A DNA stretch of 64,000 nt from Mesotaenium endlicherianum (taxonomy: Eukaryota > Streptophyta > Zygnematophyceae > Zygnematales > Mesotaeniaceae). A program made the position numbers and the translations under genes. The stretch spans positions 393,318 through 457,317 of the forward strand of contig WELA01006442.1 in assembly GCA_009602735.1 (NCBI GenBank), written 5' to 3'. Below are positions 54,840 to 64,000 of this stretch, one piece after another. Every line of letters starts with the position of its first letter. Position 1 is the stretch's first letter. Below the pieces are notes generated by a model. The model made no database searches, was not told the origin of the DNA, and saw only the letters and a program-made list of their open reading frames with translations.

Positions 54840-56690
54840 ATAGGCGTAGGAAGGGGGCGACAACCCATGGCGGGATTGCCTGCCTGCTCTGGCAGCGGGT
54901 AGGAGCGTAGAAGATTATGCTGATGGGGCGCCATGCGGAGGGCCGCCATTGCGCGCTCTGCGTAGTGACAAGTAAGCCAAGGAATGCGCTCAAGCAGCAA
55001 TTGCGGGCGTGCTATGCAAGCATGCGCTTGGTAAGTGCGCCAAAGTGCGCGCGCGTCTTGCAATGCCTCCTCGGGCACAGGGCGGGCCATAGCCTGCGCG
55101 TCGCGTATGCATTGCAGCTGCCACCGGTCTCTCTCTTTGTGGTCGGCGTGGTGTGAAGCGGCGTGGGCCAGCTGCTCTGTCGCTGTGCGCTGGTGCGGCT
55201 GGGGACGCGGGTCAAAGTACAAATGCTGACGCTCATGAAAATTTGCCTGGATGGGCACTGTGCGCTTGTCTCAATCTGCCGCTTGTCGAGGACGGACAAG
55301 CTGACGTGGAGCAAGCTAGACTCGGGGGCGCAGCGGAAAAAGAGATGCGAGCCGGACGCACTCCTGCTGGCGAGGCTGAATGATCTCTGCGTGTATGGCG
55401 GTAGTATAGGGATGGCAATCGCGGGGCCGGACAGCGGTGCGGGCCACCTTATGAGGAGGTGACCCAGACGGCCCGTTGCCGGCTATGTGGCTGCGCGGGA
55501 TGGCAGTAGGCTAGCTAGGCGGCGTCTGGTACGATGCGTGGGCCGCTGTAGTGTAGGAAGACTGTGCGTCACGATCGCTGGTAAGGAGTTTGCGCGGGCC
55601 GTCGTTTGGCAGTGTGTCTGAGCGCGGGCGCGTCTCGCGCAAAGGAGTGACCTCTCTCTGCTCGCAAAGAGGAGTGACCTCCTGTGCGCTCTTGTGCGTG
55701 TCACGCACAGGCGTGACCTTGCGGGCATCCCTGACTTGCTCGCAGAGAAGGGTGAGCGCACGTGCGCGCCGGTTCGACGGCATAGTGCCGCGTGCAAGAC
55801 GTAGAGCCGGCCCGACGTAGGGGGAAGGCCCTGTACACCGAGGGTCGAGGATGCTGCTCCTGGGTCCTCATTGCCGTGCATGTATGGCTTGCCGGTTGGC
55901 GGCAGGAAAAGGTGCCGTGGAGGCAATGCAGGCGGAAGCGCGAACATGCTGGAACGTGCCCAGGTTGTTGCCAGCAAACAAGTGCGTGATGTCACGGCAT
56001 TGGTTGTTGGTCAAACAGTTGTGCCTCATCGGATGACTGGGCCCGCCGGCGCATTGATAGGCTCGACTAAGACTGGCCGCGGTCTCATGCGAGAGGGTGC
56101 TGACCCGGGTGGCCCTGTAGGCAGACGTCAGACACAGGCTGTAGGCATGGGCAGAGGTGGCTTCTTTGAAGGCTGGGCTGCGGGCTCCTCTGCGGCCTCT
56201 TGGGACCTCTCCTGCCACTCCTCCTCCTCAACGCTCTCCAACGACGCGTCGTTGGACCTGCCTAGATACGCTACCTACCTTATAGCCTGATTCTCAAATG
56301 TGGTAGTGCGCGGCCAGGAGTCACCCGTCCTGTGCGACGATGCGGGCGAGGGCAACTAGGAGGCCGACTCCCGCAGGAACGTCATGTTGTACGCGAATGT
56401 CCAATCTCGCGGAGGGTCCACTTGCCGCTGGAGGCTGTGGCGTAGGGGCGACTGCAGCGGCTGTCGCTGTGTCATGGGCGAGCGCTGCGGCAGTAGTGGC
56501 AGCCGTGGCAATGGCGTGTGCCTCAACGGCTTGTGGTGCAGCTGCGGATGCCACCTGGCAGCCTGGCGGACGCCGTTGCTGGTGATAGCTGTCAGTGCGA
56601 CGTGCGCAGAGCTGGCGGGAGCATCTGCAAAGGCGTCTGTAGCGCTGGCCGCAAGAGCTCCGTCAAAGGGCGGGCGTGTACAGGGCTACA
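54840..56690 (-). pseudogene. Element C segment between gag and methyltransferase, protease not seen
   Basis: Holds the FDPRPQPHQR ... PIYTAQL block shared with B (about 54830-55220), then a rearranged Arg/Ser-rich region. Near 55590-55760 a short peptide unit (VTPLCEQ, VTPLRET, VTPVRDT) recurs three or four times, reflecting short tandem DNA repeats with GTGACC cores. I find no D-T/S-G-A motif, so the retropepsin appears deleted. Confidence 0.5.
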
Positions 56691-58156
56691 GCGTCGCTGT
56701 GGCGCCGGGTGACAGCCTCTGGGGCTGCCCTGTTTTGGCGCTGCAAATGTGCACAGAGGCTGTGCCAATGCCAGTTGTCGGAGCTGGAGTGTTGGGCGGC
56801 GAGACGCGTGTGAAGAGGGCTCCGCACGCGTTGTAGCTATCGGCGGCGACGAGGCCACGGAGTCTGGCGATCTCCGCGTTGGCCTCCACGAGGGCGTTGC
56901 TGACATCGTCGAAGCTGCAATAGTCGGCTCCGGGGGCCAGCGCGTCATCCATTGTGGCCGTGGCTGCCGTCATTGGGGGACGTCCACTCGTGCGAGGGTT
57001 ACGCATGCCTCGTTGTCCTACTGCTAGCGCGGGGCCATTGCGAGCGCGTCCATTCTCGACGTCACGCTTCTTCTGCAGACATACGATCTGCAGGTGACCG
57101 GCCTTGCCATAGTAGGTATAGTCGCCAGGCTTGCCATTTTGCAGGAATGTGCAGGTCTGGCGAGAGTGGCCCGTCTTCCCGCAAGACCAACAAGGGTCGC
57201 TCGTCGTGGAAATGGAAATGCCGCCACGCATAGCTCCGCGCTGTTGAGTCTGTTGGGGCTGCTGTTGCTGCTGATGGGGCTGGCAAGTCGGAGCTGGGCC
57301 CATCATGGAGGATGGCAACACCAAGGACTCCTAGCGTAAGCCCGTAGATGCGAGGCCCACACGGTCGCTAATGTTGGTCCGTGCGGCGGCCAAGCTCTGC
57401 TTCTCGACTGAGAGGTAAGCATCCTCTAGCGGGTACTTGGAGCCAATGTGATAGATGAGGGGGGCAATGGCCCGCTCCCTCAATCGTGGCTCCACGGCAC
57501 GCAAGAAGATCTTCGCTGCCTCCCAGTCGGTGACAATGCCAACGTCTCGGCGAAGGTGCGTCAAGCAGCGGTACATCATGCGAATCGTCTTGTTCTTGCG
57601 GCGGTAGAAGTGGTGCAGCTTGTACACCTTCTCTTGGGTCGCGGCCTGGAACTCCTTTCTAAGGACGTCCCAAAAGGCCTTGACCGGATCTACAGGGAGG
57701 GTCTCCATTAGGGGTTCCCCCACAAGCTCTGTGCGTGCGCAGATCTCGTCACCCTTCTCGCGGAAGGTGTCACGGGCCTTGTAGAGAAGATAGGGCATAA
57801 GCGTATAGAACACGCCACGCTTAGTGAGCGCGAGCATCTTAAGCCTTGCGGTCACGAACTCAACCTCGAACTCTGAAATTGTGTCGTCCAAATCACAGGT
57901 TCCTGGTCAGCCGCTGAAGCGAAAGAGGGAGGACCTGTCAGCCTTGACCTCTTGGTCATCTGCCATGGAATACCAGGAATCGTGGTGAGCCCACTAGGAA
58001 GTTGGCTCAGGGTCAAACACAGGAGGTACGACACCGTACGAGTGCTAGCTGCTCCCCTTCAAAGGGTTCAGTGACAGTACTAAGATCAGAGTCTGAGTCT
58101 TCTCCACTAACCCCTTCGTAGTAAGGCTGGTAAGCAAGCCCACTACGGGTAGGCAT
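56686..58156 (-). pseudogene. Element C Gag
   Basis: ATG at 58156 (MPTRSGLAYQPYYEG-like start, parallel to B). Capsid region LLYKARDTFREKG, KVYKLHHFYRRKNKTIRMMYRCLTHLRR. Zinc knuckles CWSCGKTGHSRQTC (perfect) and YTYYGKAGHLQIVC (both first Cys changed to Tyr). Stops: TAG after EPTS (Gln in B), TGA after RFSG (Arg in B), TAG after STGLR, TAG after TATL. Confidence 0.82.
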
Positions 58157-58212
58157 ACGCTGAAGATTCTAATTGCTTGCAGGCAAAGAGAGATCTTTTT
58201 AGAAGTATGGAG

Positions 58213-59052
58213 TGTGTACTCTCTAGAATGAGCACCTCAAGACTGTAATCTGGTAGGAAAACAACTAATGAAGTCTGGCCCAAAAGATCACTGGAAGCAC
58301 ATCATGATCTTCAAGAGTAGTCCTATGGAAGAATTTAAGTTGTGACTTTGCTCACCACTTGTGAAGTTCATCAAATGAACGGAAGCCAGGAGGGCTTGCT
58401 CTTCACAAGAGAGAGACTAAGTGGTCCTGAAAACACAAGAGATAAGAGTGTAAGCTTTACTGATATTCTCTGTGACTTACAACTGGCATAATGGGACTTC
58501 TAGGGACATCTCTAGTATTTTTAGTCCTGGAAATCCGGCGTCGTACGTGGCGGATCCAATGCATGTAGTCACTCTAGGAGGCTCTCTTATGTCCACTAAT
58601 GTATACAAGGCATGTACTAGCACTCTTATAGACTAAGCATAACTCATACCAATCAAAGCAACGCACGTAGAATATACTATGTCTCTCATTGGTGGAGCTT
58701 ACCTTGGGTGGTTCTACCTAGATAGCGCCTCAAAAGTGATTTTGGAACTTGAGGAAGCTTCCTCTAGGAGTTGGTGATGCAGTCACCAAGTTATAGACTC
58801 AATGATGCACTCATACTATGGAAATGCGGGACTCATGTAGGCTAAGGGGCTTGCGGATTTGTGCGCAGTAAGGTAAGGGTCCTTGGGGTCACGAATGGTC
58901 AACAATGTCACCTTTGGGTACATTGAGTCACAAGTTGACCATTTGGCGTGTTTCCGCCAAGGGCCAAAAGGGGTGAGAACTAGATCGTGCCTATCTCGCT
59001 CGATACTTAACCAAACGACGCGAAACCGGTGCCATTTGGAAGATGCTTCAAC
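58213..59052 (-). repeat. Element C 5' terminal repeat (Y), truncated by element F
   Basis: Same as the Y part of 49181-50168 until GATGCTTCAAC at 59052, where the TG of the element F LTR begins. The outer end of Y and the target duplication of the composite therefore lie beyond element F, outside the window. Confidence 0.8.
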
Positions 59053-59555
59053 TGTAGTGAAACAGATAGATAAAGTACTTAGTAAAACAGAATACTTTAT
59101 CTATTCAAAACAAGGATCTTTGAACACAAGTGGTAGCTTCTTGAAAGAGAGATGGCTTCTTGAAAGTTAATATATTTCTGGATTTTGGCAAGTACAAGAG
59201 TGATTCTCCAATGTCTTTCTATGCTCTAGCTCTTGTTTATATACTTGCTACATAAGTAATTTCTAGGAAGGTGTATGTTGATGTGTTGGCACCCAACACA
59301 TCCCAAAACTTGCCACCTCTTTCTAGAATAATGTACACATGTCCTTTTGACCTAAAAATGGCACATTTGACTTTTGCCACATGGAGTTCTTCTAGGTCTT
59401 TCCTCTAACTTCGAAAATGCCTTGGAAGGTTCAAAGGACATGAACCAAGTTACTAGAGTACCTATTCACACTTGACTCCACACAATACTACTCCAAATAT
59501 ATTTGAAAACATTAAAATATATGCAAACTAATATATAATAACTCAAATCACTACA
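59053..59555 (-). repeat. Element F 3' LTR
   Basis: 503 bases, TG...CA, AT-rich. Bounded on one side by interrupted element C repeat and on the other by the polypurine tract. Confidence 0.85.
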
Positions 59556-59565
59556 TCACCCCCCC

Positions 59566-60324
59566 GATAGAAAAAGCGACGTCTCGGCGCGTCAAGTCAG
59601 GTCTTACACATGTGGAGCAAACTAGTCAACAGTTTCAAGTCAGATGCCACACATGTGAAGAGGACTAGTCAAAGGCGCCAAGTCAGGTGCTACACATGTA
59701 AGGTAGACTAGGCAAGGTCGTAGGTGGTGTGACCTTATTGGCTAGCCTACTCCTTAATGATAAAGAAAATTGTACAAGTTGGCCCAGAATCTGCCACGAA
59801 CTCAAAAATTCATAGCGGCCACAGAACTGCTCCAAATCTGAAAATTCGAGTGCCAGACGGACCGCGTCGGAGAACTCTACCGGGTCACCAAATTTGAGAG
59901 CATTCTCATTTCTGGAGTGTCGTTGAGAGCTGAGAGAGTAGGCACTCCTCCAAATCTGTGCAGAAACTTCTGAAAATCATAAGTCCTTCTATACTTCTCC
60001 AAATTCTGCAAACTAAGTCTCAAACTGGGCGCTGTAAGATGTTCTACCAGAGTCTTGAGTTTCAGAGCATTCCAAGTTCAGGGGAAGGCACAATGTCAGA
60101 AGGCATATTCTGTCCTAACAATGCCAGCAGCCTGACCCCCTTCTACTTAGAGCATCATATCTCTCTCACCAGTGCTCCAAATTGAGCAAACTTGGACTCT
60201 AAATGACCGGCTACTCATGGACTACAGCCAGGTAAATTTTCAGAATTTATTATGCAGAGACCTATTACCAGTAGCAGTTTTAGTTTTCTGTCCAGAAACT
60301 GCGAGAAGAGAAGAGTGTCTAATG
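59566..60324. other. Element F 3' untranslated region
   Basis: Non-coding between pol stop and polypurine tract. Contains repeated CACATGTG-AG units (59600-59720: three TACACATGTG/CACACATGTG occurrences) and CTCCAAATTGAGCAAACTT near 60175, also present in insertion G. Confidence 0.7.
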
Positions 60325-63300
60325 TCAATTTTTCCTCTTTCTTGTTCTTGCAGGCTGCCTCCAAGGGGTCTTCTGCTGCTTCTTGATGGTGGCAGGCTGC
60401 CTCCCTGAAGTCTTCGGGCTTCTAGTAGAGAGACTTGGGGCTGGTCCAAGATGGGGGTTGGCGGCATGGAAGCGCTTCAACTTTCTCTGAACTTTGTCAA
60501 GGTAGTGCGCCGCCACCCAACTATTCTCCGAATCTGGATATCCTTTCCACTTGATCAAGTATTGCTGCTGTCTCCTGAAATTTCTCATAGCCACTATGTC
60601 TTCCACTTCGTACTCCAAATGATCATCCACTATTGTTGGGGCTGGTGGGGTTGTCACACGTCCTGGGAACTTGTTGTCGGGTTGCACATATGGCTTGAAG
60701 AGGGAAGCGTGGAATACGGGGTCGATGTGCATAGTCTGGGGAAGTTCTAGCTTGAAAGCAACGGGGTTGACTTGCTGGATAATCTTGAAGGGTCCCAAAT
60801 ACTTGGGAGAGAACTTGCTGCCGGCAGGCCTGTTGTTCAGGGAAATGTTCTTGGATGATAGTAACACGTTGTCACCCACTCTGTACGTAATTTCTCTTCT
60901 GGATCTGTTCGCCACTCTTGCTTGAGCATCTTGCGCGTGTTGTAGAGCTTTCTTCGCTGCTGTAAGGGCTGCTTCTAATGTCTCCATAAAATCTGTGGCT
61001 GCAGGTACTTCATCATGGCCAGCCGTGAAGCTCAGTGGCGTGGTCGGATGGAAGCCATAGTTGAGGAAGAATGGGGACTCTTGGGTAGAGGCCTGCGTAG
61101 TGTTGTTGTAGGCAAACTCGAGGGGGGTCAAGTACATGTCCCAGTCTTGCTCGAGGGTAGACACGTAGGCCTTTAGAGAGGTCTTTAGGGTACGATTCAT
61201 ACGCTCGGTTTGCCCATCTGATTGTGGGTGGTAGGCAGTAGACATATCCAGCGATGTACCCAAGTTCTTGAAGAGATTTTTCCAGAAATGGCTTGTGAAT
61301 CTTGGATCTCTATCTGACACAATTCTTGATGGTAGTCCATGGAGTCGGAAGATGTTGTCAAAGATGAGTCTTGCAAGTTGTGGTGCTGTAGCCTTAGTCG
61401 TCGTGGGAATAAAATGAGCCATCTTGGTAAGTCTGTCCACCACCGTGAGTATTGCATTATGGCCTCGAGGTGTCACGGGCAAGTCCACGATAAGGTCCAT
61501 TGAGATGTCCGTCCATTGTCTTTCGGGGATTGGTAGTGGTTGGAGGAGTCCTCCCGCCTTTTGCGATGATGGCTTGATTCTTTGGCATGTGTCACAGCTC
61601 CTGCAGTACTCCTTGACTTGCTTAGACATGCCTGGCCAACAATAAGTCCTAGCTAGAACGCCCGTGGTCCTTAGGATTCCAAAGTGTCCTCCAAGAGGGT
61701 TGTCGTGTGCTTCTCGTAGAAGCAAGAGCCGGAGGTCTATGTCATTAGGAACACATCTCTGGCCCGTATCTTGCCTCACCCAATAATTGCCTTCTTGCTT
61801 CTTGCATGGGTCCAAGGCTGCTTCTCCATCCTTGTAGTGAGGGTCTCTTTCATAGGCGGCTGAAAATCGAGCTTCCAGATCTGTCTTCAGGGATACCATC
61901 ACTGCATTTAATTGCAGTCTTGAGAGGGGGTCAGCCGGGTTTGTCTTGCCGGGCTGGTACTGAATCGTGATGTTGTATTGTTGCAAGTATCCGCTCCATC
62001 TTGCTTGTCTCCTTGAGAGATACGGCTGCGTNNNNNNNNNNNNNNNNNNNNNNNNNNNNNNNNNNNNNNNNNNNNNNNNNNNNNNNNNNNNNNNNNNNNN
62101 NNNNNNNNNNNNNNNNNNNNNNNNNNNNNNNNNNNNNNNNNNNNNNNNNNNNNNNNNNNNNNNNNNNNNNNNNNNNNNNNNNNNNNNNNNNNNNNNNNNN
62201 NNNNNNNNNNNNNNNNNNNNNNNNNNNNNNNNNNNNNNNNNNNNNNNNNNNNNNNNNNNNNNNNNNNNNNNNNNNNNNNNNNNNNNNNNNNNNNNNNNNN
62301 NNNNNNNNNNNNNNNNNNNNNNNNNNNNNNNNNNNNNNNNNNNNNNNNNNNNNNNNNNNNNNNNNNNNNNNNNNNNNNNNNNNNNNNNNNNNNNNNNNNN
62401 NNNNNNNNNNNNNNNNNNNNNNNNNNNNNNNNNNNNNNNNNNNNNNNNNNNNNNNNGATTCTTGATGGTGATCTTGTTGAGGGCGCGATAGTCCACACAC
62501 ATCCTCAAGGTACCATCTTTCTTCTTGACAAATAGCACCGGGGCTCCAAATGGCGACTTGCTAGGTCGAATGAAGCCATGCTCCAGTAGCTCCTTGATTT
62601 GCTTCTTGACTTCGTCTAGCTCCGTGTATGACATTTTGAACGTAGGCCGAGAGATGGGCTTGCTTCCGGGCTCCAACTCTATCTTGTGGTCTACGAATCT
62701 TTTGGGGGGTAGGCCCTTGGGCAATTCCGGGGAGAACACTTCTTTGTAGTCCTCTAAGACTTCATGTATCTCCTTGGGAACGGGGCTGCCTTCTTGACTC
62801 TCGATGTCTTTCTTGATGTCTTTTGGCGTGATCAAGGCCAAAAGAAGCTCGTGTCCCTTCCTCACAAGTCTCTTGAGTTGGAGGGCGGACAATAGTATCT
62901 CGTGTGCCGGCTTCTGGATGTCTTGGGTCTGGATATTATGGATTGCGCGCAAAATACAGATTCTTGAAGTGATGTCATTCTTGATCTTGATAGTACCGGT
63001 CCTCCAATCAACTTGGGGGTTGTGCTTGGTCAACCAAGGCGTCCCTAGGATGACGTCGTACTTGCCCAATTGCATGGGGGAGAACACTACTCTATCCTTG
63101 AAGGACTTGATAGAGAGTGCCAAGGGGTACGTCTTCTTGGAAGGGGTAGTATAGGAGAATCCATCGGGCATCATAATCTCCTCGTCGTGGTCAAGAGTTC
63201 GCATAGTAATTCCGTGCTTGGTGGCAAACTCTGCAGCAATGAAGTTGCCTTGAGCTCCGCTATCCACCAAGATGTGGACCTTCTTTCCTCCAAGGTAACC

Positions 63301-63483
63301 TCTCAAACTCATTGGGGCTGGAACGTCGTCTTCAACGGGGGTCTCCACCTCACTTGGCGTGTTGCCTTCTCGTGAAGTGGGTCTTGGGGTGGTAGGCTCC
63401 TGGCCTACCGGCGCTGTCCGTTTTTTGACAACTTTTTGGGGCATGAAAGTGCACGATGGCCCTTTTCCTTGTAATAGAAGCAT
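60325..63483 (-). CDS. Element F Pol: protease, RT, RNase H, integrase, chromodomain
   Basis: Single frame of about 1050 codons including a 425-base N gap. Protease [18 protein letters not shown] (D-S-G-A) and [12 protein letters not shown] start [27 protein letters not shown]; the rest of RT and most of RNase H is in the gap. Integrase zinc domain ([17 protein letters not shown] ... CDTCQRIKP). Core with all three acidic residues: [36 protein letters not shown] region [21 protein letters not shown]. Chromodomain near the end: [38 protein letters not shown] (about 60450-60620). Ends at TGA. It overlaps gag in another frame, suggesting frameshift expression. Confidence 0.95.
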   Translation of the reverse strand: MLLLQGKGPSCTFMPQKVVKKRTAPVGQEPTTPRPTSREGNTPSEVETPVEDDVPAPMSLRGYLGGKKVHILVDSGAQGNFIAAEFATKHGITMRTLDHDEEIMMPDGFSYTTPSKKTYPLALSIKSFKDRVVFSPMQLGKYDVILGTPWLTKHNPQVDWRTGTIKIKNDITSRICILRAIHNIQTQDIQKPAHEILLSALQLKRLVRKGHELLLALITPKDIKKDIESQEGSPVPKEIHEVLEDYKEVFSPELPKGLPPKRFVDHKIELEPGSKPISRPTFKMSYTELDEVKKQIKELLEHGFIRPSKSPFGAPVLFVKKKDGTLRMCVDYRALNKITIKNXXXXXXXXXXXXXXXXXXXXXXXXXXXXXXXXXXXXXXXXXXXXXXXXXXXXXXXXXXXXXXXXXXXXXXXXXXXXXXXXXXXXXXXXXXXXXXXXXXXXXXXXXXXXXXXXXXXXXXXXXXXXXXXXXXXXXXXXXXXXXXTQPYLSRRQARWSGYLQQYNITIQYQPGKTNPADPLSRLQLNAVMVSLKTDLEARFSAAYERDPHYKDGEAALDPCKKQEGNYWVRQDTGQRCVPNDIDLRLLLLREAHDNPLGGHFGILRTTGVLARTYCWPGMSKQVKEYCRSCDTCQRIKPSSQKAGGLLQPLPIPERQWTDISMDLIVDLPVTPRGHNAILTVVDRLTKMAHFIPTTTKATAPQLARLIFDNIFRLHGLPSRIVSDRDPRFTSHFWKNLFKNLGTSLDMSTAYHPQSDGQTERMNRTLKTSLKAYVSTLEQDWDMYLTPLEFAYNNTTQASTQESPFFLNYGFHPTTPLSFTAGHDEVPAATDFMETLEAALTAAKKALQHAQDAQARVANRSRREITYRVGDNVLLSSKNISLNNRPAGSKFSPKYLGPFKIIQQVNPVAFKLELPQTMHIDPVFHASLFKPYVQPDNKFPGRVTTPPAPTIVDDHLEYEVEDIVAMRNFRRQQQYLIKWKGYPDSENSWVAAHYLDKVQRKLKRFHAANPHLGPAPSLSTRSPKTSGRQPATIKKQQKTPWRQPARTRKRKN
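62032..62456. other. Assembly gap (425 N)
   Basis: N run inside the RT/RNase H region of element F. The frame happens to stay open across it. Confidence 1.
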
Positions 63484-64000
63484 AGTCCAGCCGTCATGAG
63501 AGCTTCTTTTTCAGCCGGGGAGAGTCTTGCTTTTACTCCTTGCTGGTTTCTTGCATCATAAGTGTCATTGGAGGGTCTTCCACTCTTCCGGGCAGCCGCG
63601 GGGTCCCTTTTAATAACTCCGATTTCCATGGGTGTGGGTCCAGATTCGGATGTGGAAGGGGCTGCGTACACCCGCGTCGTCGGTACCCGTGAAGATGAAG
63701 GCACGGAGTGCTTGAAATCCAAGGTATCCACCTTTTGGGCCACTTCAATGATCTTTGAGAAGTCCGTCAAGTCGCGTAACTCCACTTCCTTTGCCACCTT
63801 GGGTTTGAGGCCAAAGATGTAGCGGTCAATCTTCTCCTCGAGAGACATGTTGGGGATCTCAAGAGTGAGGGCGTGAAATCTGGATGTATACTCTTGAACG
63901 GACGTCGTTTGCTTGAGATGGTGGAGCTTTCCTCGGGCAATCTTCTCCGCATTGATGGGCATGAATTGCTTCTTGAGGGCCTCACGAAAATCTGCCCATC
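63405..64000 (-). CDS. Element F Gag, C-terminal part (partial)
   Basis: Retrotransposon capsid signature: [41 protein letters not shown] and [13 protein letters not shown]. Zinc knuckle-like [14 protein letters not shown], with the second Cys replaced by Tyr. The stop TAG at 63405 is overlapped by pol in a different frame over about 80 bases. The N-terminus lies beyond 64000. Confidence 0.88.
   Translation of the reverse strand, partial: WADFREALKKQFMPINAEKIARGKLHHLKQTTSVQEYTSRFHALTLEIPNMSLEEKIDRYIFGLKPKVAKEVELRDLTDFSKIIEVAQKVDTLDFKHSVPSSSRVPTTRVYAAPSTSESGPTPMEIGVIKRDPAAARKSGRPSNDTYDARNQQGVKARLSPAEKEALMTAGLCFYYKEKGHRALSCPKKLSKNGQRR

Larger units (their letters stand above)
30114..59052 (-). 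mobile_element. B-C composite: two head-to-tail methyltransferase retroelements sharing a terminal repeat
   Basis: Minus-strand order from high to low coordinate: Y (58213-59052, truncated by element F), element C (50316-58212), X-Y block (49181-50307), element B (31435-49180, interrupted by D and E), X-Y-X' block (30114-31425). Both internal regions have gag with zinc knuckles, methyltransferase, RT, RNase H, integrase and PHD finger in the same order. One X-Y block is at once the 3' repeat of C and the 5' repeat of B. This is the footprint of unequal recombination between elements or of a head-to-tail multimer. Both copies are inactivated by stops and frameshifts. Confidence 0.8.
59053..64000 (-). 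mobile_element. Element F: chromodomain Ty3/Gypsy retrotransposon, 5' end beyond window
   Basis: 3' LTR 59053-59555 with perfect 8-base inverted ends (TGTAGTGA ... TCACTACA). Polypurine tract G7 on the minus strand at 59559-59565. Then about 760 bases of 3' leader-like sequence, then pol and gag. It sits in the 5' repeat of element C after TCAAC (putative target duplication, other copy outside). Pol is a long open frame with intact integrase residues, so this is the youngest-looking element here. Confidence 0.92.

Noticed and set aside
55590-55760. CRISPR-like short repeats
   Set aside because: Units are short, irregular, without uniform spacers, and lie in a eukaryotic retroelement coding region; they are local tandem duplications.

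Overview
This is eukaryotic nuclear DNA, most likely from the green lineage (an alga or an early-diverging land plant). Three things point there: an intron-rich gene whose conceptual exons match plant-type nucleoporin Nup85, degenerate TTTAGGG-type (plant telomere-like) heptamers in its introns, and Ty3/Gypsy LTR retrotransposons, one of which has a tRNA-iMet-type primer site. I cannot name the species. The sequence is a draft: it has N runs at 11726-12300, 26497-26520 and 62032-62456, and single-N joins at 13411, 16184, 39275 and 40084.

Layout. 1-7.6 kb: minus-strand, GC-rich NUP85-like gene with short, mostly phase-0 exons; the introns carry telomere-like and simple repeats. 9.0-19.4 kb: element A, a minus-strand Ty3/Gypsy retrotransposon (gag, zinc knuckles, protease, cytosine-5 DNA methyltransferase, linker, reverse transcriptase/RNase H, integrase, C-terminal PHD finger). 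It is split in its RNase H by a nested insertion, G, which has a CTAGG target duplication. 21.0-22.2 kb: a solo terminal repeat. 24.8-25.7 kb: a piggyBac-like relic. 27.2-28.9 kb: element H, a decayed relic with a methyltransferase tail and RT. 30.1-59.05 kb: two related minus-strand methyltransferase elements, B and C, head to tail and sharing one terminal-repeat block. B is split by a plus-strand fragment, E, and by a full-length plus-strand chromovirus-like element, D (40622-47354, TSD CTGGC). 59.05-64 kb: element F, a minus-strand chromodomain Ty3/Gypsy element inserted in the 5' repeat of C and running off the window.

How the parts work together. A, B and C have the usual Ty3/Gypsy enzymes plus two chromatin modules: a C5-methyltransferase between protease and RT, and a PHD finger at the integrase C-terminus, where chromoviruses D and F have a chromodomain. 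H keeps the methyltransferase tail. The methyltransferases fall in two lineages: A has a canonical PCQ motif IV, while B and C have ECQ. An element coding for a DNA-methylation writer and a histone-tail-reader-like domain could mark and target its own insertion sites; that is inference.

The terminal repeats of the B/C family are also odd. Their order is Y-internal-X-Y-X', a split arrangement with a palindromic X/Y junction. This suggests integration from a circular or circularly permuted intermediate.
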